64,000 bases of DNA from an uncultured Nonlabens sp. (GTDB lineage: Bacteria; Bacteroidota; Bacteroidia; Flavobacteriales; Flavobacteriaceae). The DNA lies in the NCBI GenBank assembly GCA_947491755.1, contig CANLKV010000003.1, forward strand, positions 1-64,000. The letters are read 5' to 3'. The position numbers and the translations under genes are program-made. Below the pieces are notes generated by a model. The model worked only from the letters and a program-made list of their open reading frames with translations. It was not told the DNA's origin and searched no databases. Each line of letters begins with the position of its first letter. The stretch's first letter is position 1. Positions 60,883 through 64,000 of this stretch are shown one piece after another.

Positions 60883-61945
60883 CTAGTTTATATATTTCCA
60901 GTATGTCCTTAATCGCTTTTTCCTTACTGAAATTATGGTATACCCTTTTTTGAAATGCCTCTCCTCGCGTTTTCCTCAATAAGGGATCAAGCATCAATTC
61001 TTCCAAACATAACAAAAAGGATTTTTCATCATCTGCCGCAACCACACAACCCTCGCTACCTACTACTCTAGCACAATCACCTACATCTGTGACAATAACT
61101 GGCAGCCCAGATAGACCATATTCTAACAGCGCTAGCGGTAATCCTTCTGAATGTGATGTTAAGATAGCGATATCTGCCTGGTTCAATACACTAGACACGT
61201 CTGTTATATCGGTTATGAAAAATACTTTTTTTTCAAGATTCCAGAATTTTACCAGCTCTTTTAATTTTGTAAAATAAGATATATCGATGGGGTGACCAAC
61301 CAGTAGTAATGACCAATCTGGAAATTTGTCGTGTAAAGACGCCATGAGCTCGACAGCAAACTCTAGATTTTTTTCGATCCTGTAATTGGCTACCTGAACA
61401 ATACGTTTCTCTGGGTTCCCAAATAAAGTTGGCACCAGAGATTGGCTACCTACAGGAACCGCAAAGTTATCAATTAAGATGATATTTTTCTGCCCCAAAT
61501 GCTGCCGTGCCCATTCTAGTAATTTTTGATTAACTACAATAACTGCATCACAAATAAGAGATATAGACCTTGATAATAATTGCCTATAAAGAGGTGAATT
61601 GACCGTATTTCCATAATGAACATGCCATACCAATTTTAAAGAAGGCCTCAACATTTTAAGGATCACACCTACTGCATAACTACTGGAATGTGCATGAATC
61701 ACATCGATGCCTTCCTGCTTTACAAAGCGATACAACCTAAGGATTCCTGGAATACCTAAAATACCTTTGCGCCGTGCGTAAAAGTAATTAACGTCTTGAT
61801 TTAAGGCTCGCTTTAAAACACCTTCTTCCCGCGTAGCGCACAAAAAACTACTGATACCGACCTCTGACAGTGCATTAGCTATATTCACCGCCATACGCTC
61901 TGCTCCACCTGTATGAAGACTGTCAATAAGCTGAATCGCTTTCAT
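60875..61945 (-). CDS. Glycosyltransferase family 4 protein
   Basis: GT-B enzyme with the N-terminal motif LIDSLHTGGAERMAVNIANAL (glycine loop GGAER), VIHAHSSSYAVG, KRIVQVANYRIEKNLEFAVEL and the donor site SEGLPLALLEYGLSGLPVI. 356 residues. Adds a sugar to the lipid-linked repeat unit; specificity unknown. No palindrome copy inside. Confidence 0.92.
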   Translation of the reverse strand: MKAIQLIDSLHTGGAERMAVNIANALSEVGISSFLCATREEGVLKRALNQDVNYFYARRKGILGIPGILRLYRFVKQEGIDVIHAHSSSYAVGVILKMLRPSLKLVWHVHYGNTVNSPLYRQLLSRSISLICDAVIVVNQKLLEWARQHLGQKNIILIDNFAVPVGSQSLVPTLFGNPEKRIVQVANYRIEKNLEFAVELMASLHDKFPDWSLLLVGHPIDISYFTKLKELVKFWNLEKKVFFITDITDVSSVLNQADIAILTSHSEGLPLALLEYGLSGLPVIVTDVGDCARVVGSEGCVVAADDEKSFLLCLEELMLDPLLRKTRGEAFQKRVYHNFSKEKAIKDILEIYKLDD

Positions 61946-62006
61946 AAGATATGCGGGTGAATGAATTTTGAGCCGATAAAGGTAAACATCTCGATATTAG
62001 AAGTGC

Positions 62007-63182
62007 TTATTTTTTTGGTTTCATGAGTTTACCAATTTCCTTATCAAATCGATCCATTGTGAACTGCTGCGACCAGAACATTGCATTTTTAGACATTTCT
62101 CGATAATGTTCCGGATGCTGCAACAACTCCTGAATCACTGATACAGTTTGCGCGACCGACTGATGCAGTAGGCCTCTAGATGTTTCTGCTTTCGCAAAAG
62201 CGGTCTCTTTTTTCTCCCTTAATACACCGTTAAGCATCCAAGGCACACAACTCACGGCGGTTGCAATAGGTACACAACCATGCCACATGCCCTCGGCAAT
62301 AACTTTAGGCCAGCCCTCGCTTTGTGATGCTAGAACTACAAAATGAGCACGTTCATAAGCCTTTTTGACCACCTCACCGAGTTGATTGCCATAAAATGTG
62401 GCCATAGGTTTTGTAAATTCTGGATATCGTTTTTGAAGATTCTGTGCTCTTTTTTTCAAAGAGTCCATTAAGTTACCGTCGCCATAGTAAGTAGCAGTGG
62501 CAGGGATATTTTGTTGGTGTAGACCTTCAAGTAACTGCAATACCACCTGCGGATTTTTATTCTCGGTTAAGGTGCCCACAAATACAAACTCGAGTGGCTG
62601 GTTTATATTTTTATCATGGGATTTGCGATCTGCTTCTTTATAAGTAGCGGTAAAAAACGGTTTGATATTACTGGAAGGCAAAGACCAGTCCCCATACACA
62701 AGTACTTTAATGTTTTTTGTAAAAAAAGTATTGGACAATAGTCTGCGTTGCCATTTGTAACTAAGGGGTTGCTTTGCTTGTGGGTCCCAGTTGCCTGCAT
62801 ACTTTGCTGTTTTTACTTTACTAGGAAAAAAGAATTGAGCAATACAGGCCAGTAGTGCAAGATTACCTGGACAACGCAGGTGAATATGATCTGCACGACT
62901 CATAAGCAAACATAGCTGGATAAATTGGTAGGGAATGCTAATCAATGATTTTAAAGCAGTACCTAGTTTGTGAAACTCCAGCCGGCGTACAGCCACATGA
63001 TTGAACACTTGATTTTTAAAGGCCTGAGTAAGTAAAGGTTTATCATATACGGCAGGCGCCATGATGGTTGTCTGTGAAGCATTTTTCATCCACAGGTCCA
63101 TTTCTTTAACATAGGGTGCGTAGGCCACTTTTATACCACCGCGTAGCAAATGATGTGCGTCTGAAATTACTAGGAGGTTCAT
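62007..63182 (-). CDS. Glycosyltransferase family 4 protein
   Basis: GT-B enzyme: FVFVGTLTENKNPQVVLQLL and SQSEGWPKVIAEGMWHGCVPI mark the C-terminal donor domain. 391 residues. A near-exact palindrome (62187-62202) encodes AFAKAE in a loop following CVPWMLNGVL. Start overlaps the GT2 stop (ATGA). Confidence 0.9.
   Translation of the reverse strand: MNLLVISDAHHLLRGGIKVAYAPYVKEMDLWMKNASQTTIMAPAVYDKPLLTQAFKNQVFNHVAVRRLEFHKLGTALKSLISIPYQFIQLCLLMSRADHIHLRCPGNLALLACIAQFFFPSKVKTAKYAGNWDPQAKQPLSYKWQRRLLSNTFFTKNIKVLVYGDWSLPSSNIKPFFTATYKEADRKSHDKNINQPLEFVFVGTLTENKNPQVVLQLLEGLHQQNIPATATYYGDGNLMDSLKKRAQNLQKRYPEFTKPMATFYGNQLGEVVKKAYERAHFVVLASQSEGWPKVIAEGMWHGCVPIATAVSCVPWMLNGVLREKKETAFAKAETSRGLLHQSVAQTVSVIQELLQHPEHYREMSKNAMFWSQQFTMDRFDKEIGKLMKPKK
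62187..62202. repeat. Dispersed palindrome copy 16 (near-exact)
   Basis: TGCTTTCGCAAAAGCG inside the glycosyltransferase gene; two differences from the consensus, still read as AFAKA. Confidence 0.8.
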
Positions 63183-64000
63183 AAAGCTTTAGGAGCATTA
63201 AAAATAAGGCTAAAACAACCAACAATCCTACCAGCGAACTCTTGACCAGCTTCCGATCGTTTTTTAGTGGTGACTACATTTACTAATCGTACTAAGGCAA
63301 GTAATAGGGTGATCAACCACCATTTGGCTTTGTTTTTTAAAGAGGGATCAGGATATTTTACACGCCACACATACCATCCATTACGCACTACCATTTTACC
63401 ATAATGGTATTGGTTAGGCCTGCCTGAGGCGTCGTGATGATGTTCTAGTTGCACATTAGTTGCCAGATAATTCTGCCCGAATTGCAATGCCCTGATCGCA
63501 AAATCTGCATCTTCATAAAGTCCATAACCTTCAAAATACTTAGAAAACCTGATGTGATCTACCACATGCTTTCTAAAAGCCATACTCATCCCGACTAATA
63601 AATCTACAGGATAATTTTTTCCTGTCAATGGATAAGAAAAAGTTCTTCCATGAGAAAATTGTGGCATTTTACCGGGCAATTCATTTGAAGCGATACCTAA
63701 CTTATTACGTAACACATTTCTAGATGATTCTTTAACTACATAACCGTCTAGCTCAAAGTAGTAGTTTTTAGGATAGTGTGTTGCTGTCTTTTTTTGCCAT
63801 CTATTTTCATTAACAGCGATTCCTCCTATTCCAGCGGCATCTGGTAATTCTAAAAATGCTTGTTTTAAGTGCTTAAAATAGTTGATTGTAAGTATCGTGT
63901 CATCATCTAAAAACGCAACGATATCCATAGATGCATCAACGCGATTTATGCCATAATTGCGTTGTTTAGTAAGGCCACGATATTGTGGTGGGACATTATA
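63179..64000 (-). CDS. Glycosyltransferase family 2 protein, 5' end beyond the window
   Basis: GT-A fold enzyme cut by the right edge. The frame stays open past the internal Met at 63928 to the window end with clearly homologous sequence (RGLTKQRNYGINR, then DIVAFLDDDTILTINYF, the DxD-type metal site), so the true start lies outside. The C-terminus has one or two hydrophobic segments (about residues 235-255 of the visible part). First visible gene of the glycan operon; about 273 residues seen. Confidence 0.9.
   Translation of the reverse strand, partial: YNVPPQYRGLTKQRNYGINRVDASMDIVAFLDDDTILTINYFKHLKQAFLELPDAAGIGGIAVNENRWQKKTATHYPKNYYFELDGYVVKESSRNVLRNKLGIASNELPGKMPQFSHGRTFSYPLTGKNYPVDLLVGMSMAFRKHVVDHIRFSKYFEGYGLYEDADFAIRALQFGQNYLATNVQLEHHHDASGRPNQYHYGKMVVRNGWYVWRVKYPDPSLKNKAKWWLITLLLALVRLVNVVTTKKRSEAGQEFAGRIVGCFSLIFNAPKAL

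Overview
The window looks like chromosomal DNA from a marine flavobacterium (Bacteroidota, Flavobacteriaceae; Nonlabens or a near relative is my guess). The reasons are: moderately AT-rich DNA; promoters of the Bacteroidota type (TTTG about 19-21 bases before TAnnTTTG); no Shine-Dalgarno dependence at most starts; a long SecA without the C-terminal SEC-C zinc motif; a DoxX protein fused to a thioredoxin-like domain; a TonB receptor with a carboxypeptidase-like regulatory domain; a PorV/PorQ-like protein; and a cyclophilin-FKBP fusion. I see no tRNA, rRNA, insertion sequence or CRISPR array.

Layout. 0.2-9 kb: a leftward run with a MATE pump, M28 peptidase, PPK2 kinase, an NtrC-like regulator without a DNA-binding domain, an outer-membrane barrel, an MscS channel and a two-gene NatAB-like ABC exporter. 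9.2-12.3 kb: grpE-dnaJ (DnaJ has lost one of its two zinc centres), a YceI-like lipoprotein and a small membrane protein. 12.3-22.3 kb: dsbD, tilS, pabB, a TonB receptor, lpdA and an NDH-2. 22.4-28.8 kb: an ECF sigma factor with a membrane partner, then a tetR-ABC-HlyD-TolC export operon whose ABC ATPase is degenerate in five core motifs. 29-38 kb: an M24-like protein, clpS, prmA-tpiA, a lone DppB-type permease, the DoxX protein, the dual immunophilin and recQ. 38-44.9 kb: kdsD-tatC-CMD, a corrinoid adenosyltransferase, DUF2795 and secA. 45-49 kb: an AT-rich accessory islet with a decayed lipoprotein gene, three secreted or lipoprotein genes (one with a papain-like candidate domain) and an array of 3.4 copies of a 242-base, hairpin-rich repeat. 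49-57 kb: DUF3140, meaB, a PAP2 phosphatase, lptB, pssA, a PorV-like protein and lnt. 57-64 kb: a surface-glycan operon (four glycosyltransferases, a Wzy-like polymerase/ligase and a polyprenyl glycosylphosphotransferase), cut by the right edge.

The most striking signal crosses all of these regions. A 16-base perfect palindrome, CGCTTTCGCGAAAGCG, occurs about every 3.8 kb: 13 exact 14-base cores and three near copies, 12 of the 16 inside reading frames, where it reads AFAKA, RFRES or LSRK. By hand the gaps have a coefficient of variation of about 0.36, far more even than random placement. It behaves like a chromosome-wide signal (HIP1-like, uptake-sequence-like or nucleoid-protein-site-like), and I do not recall one described for flavobacteria. 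The next most interesting items are the hairpin array, the degenerate ABC exporter and the exact loss of zinc centre I in DnaJ.
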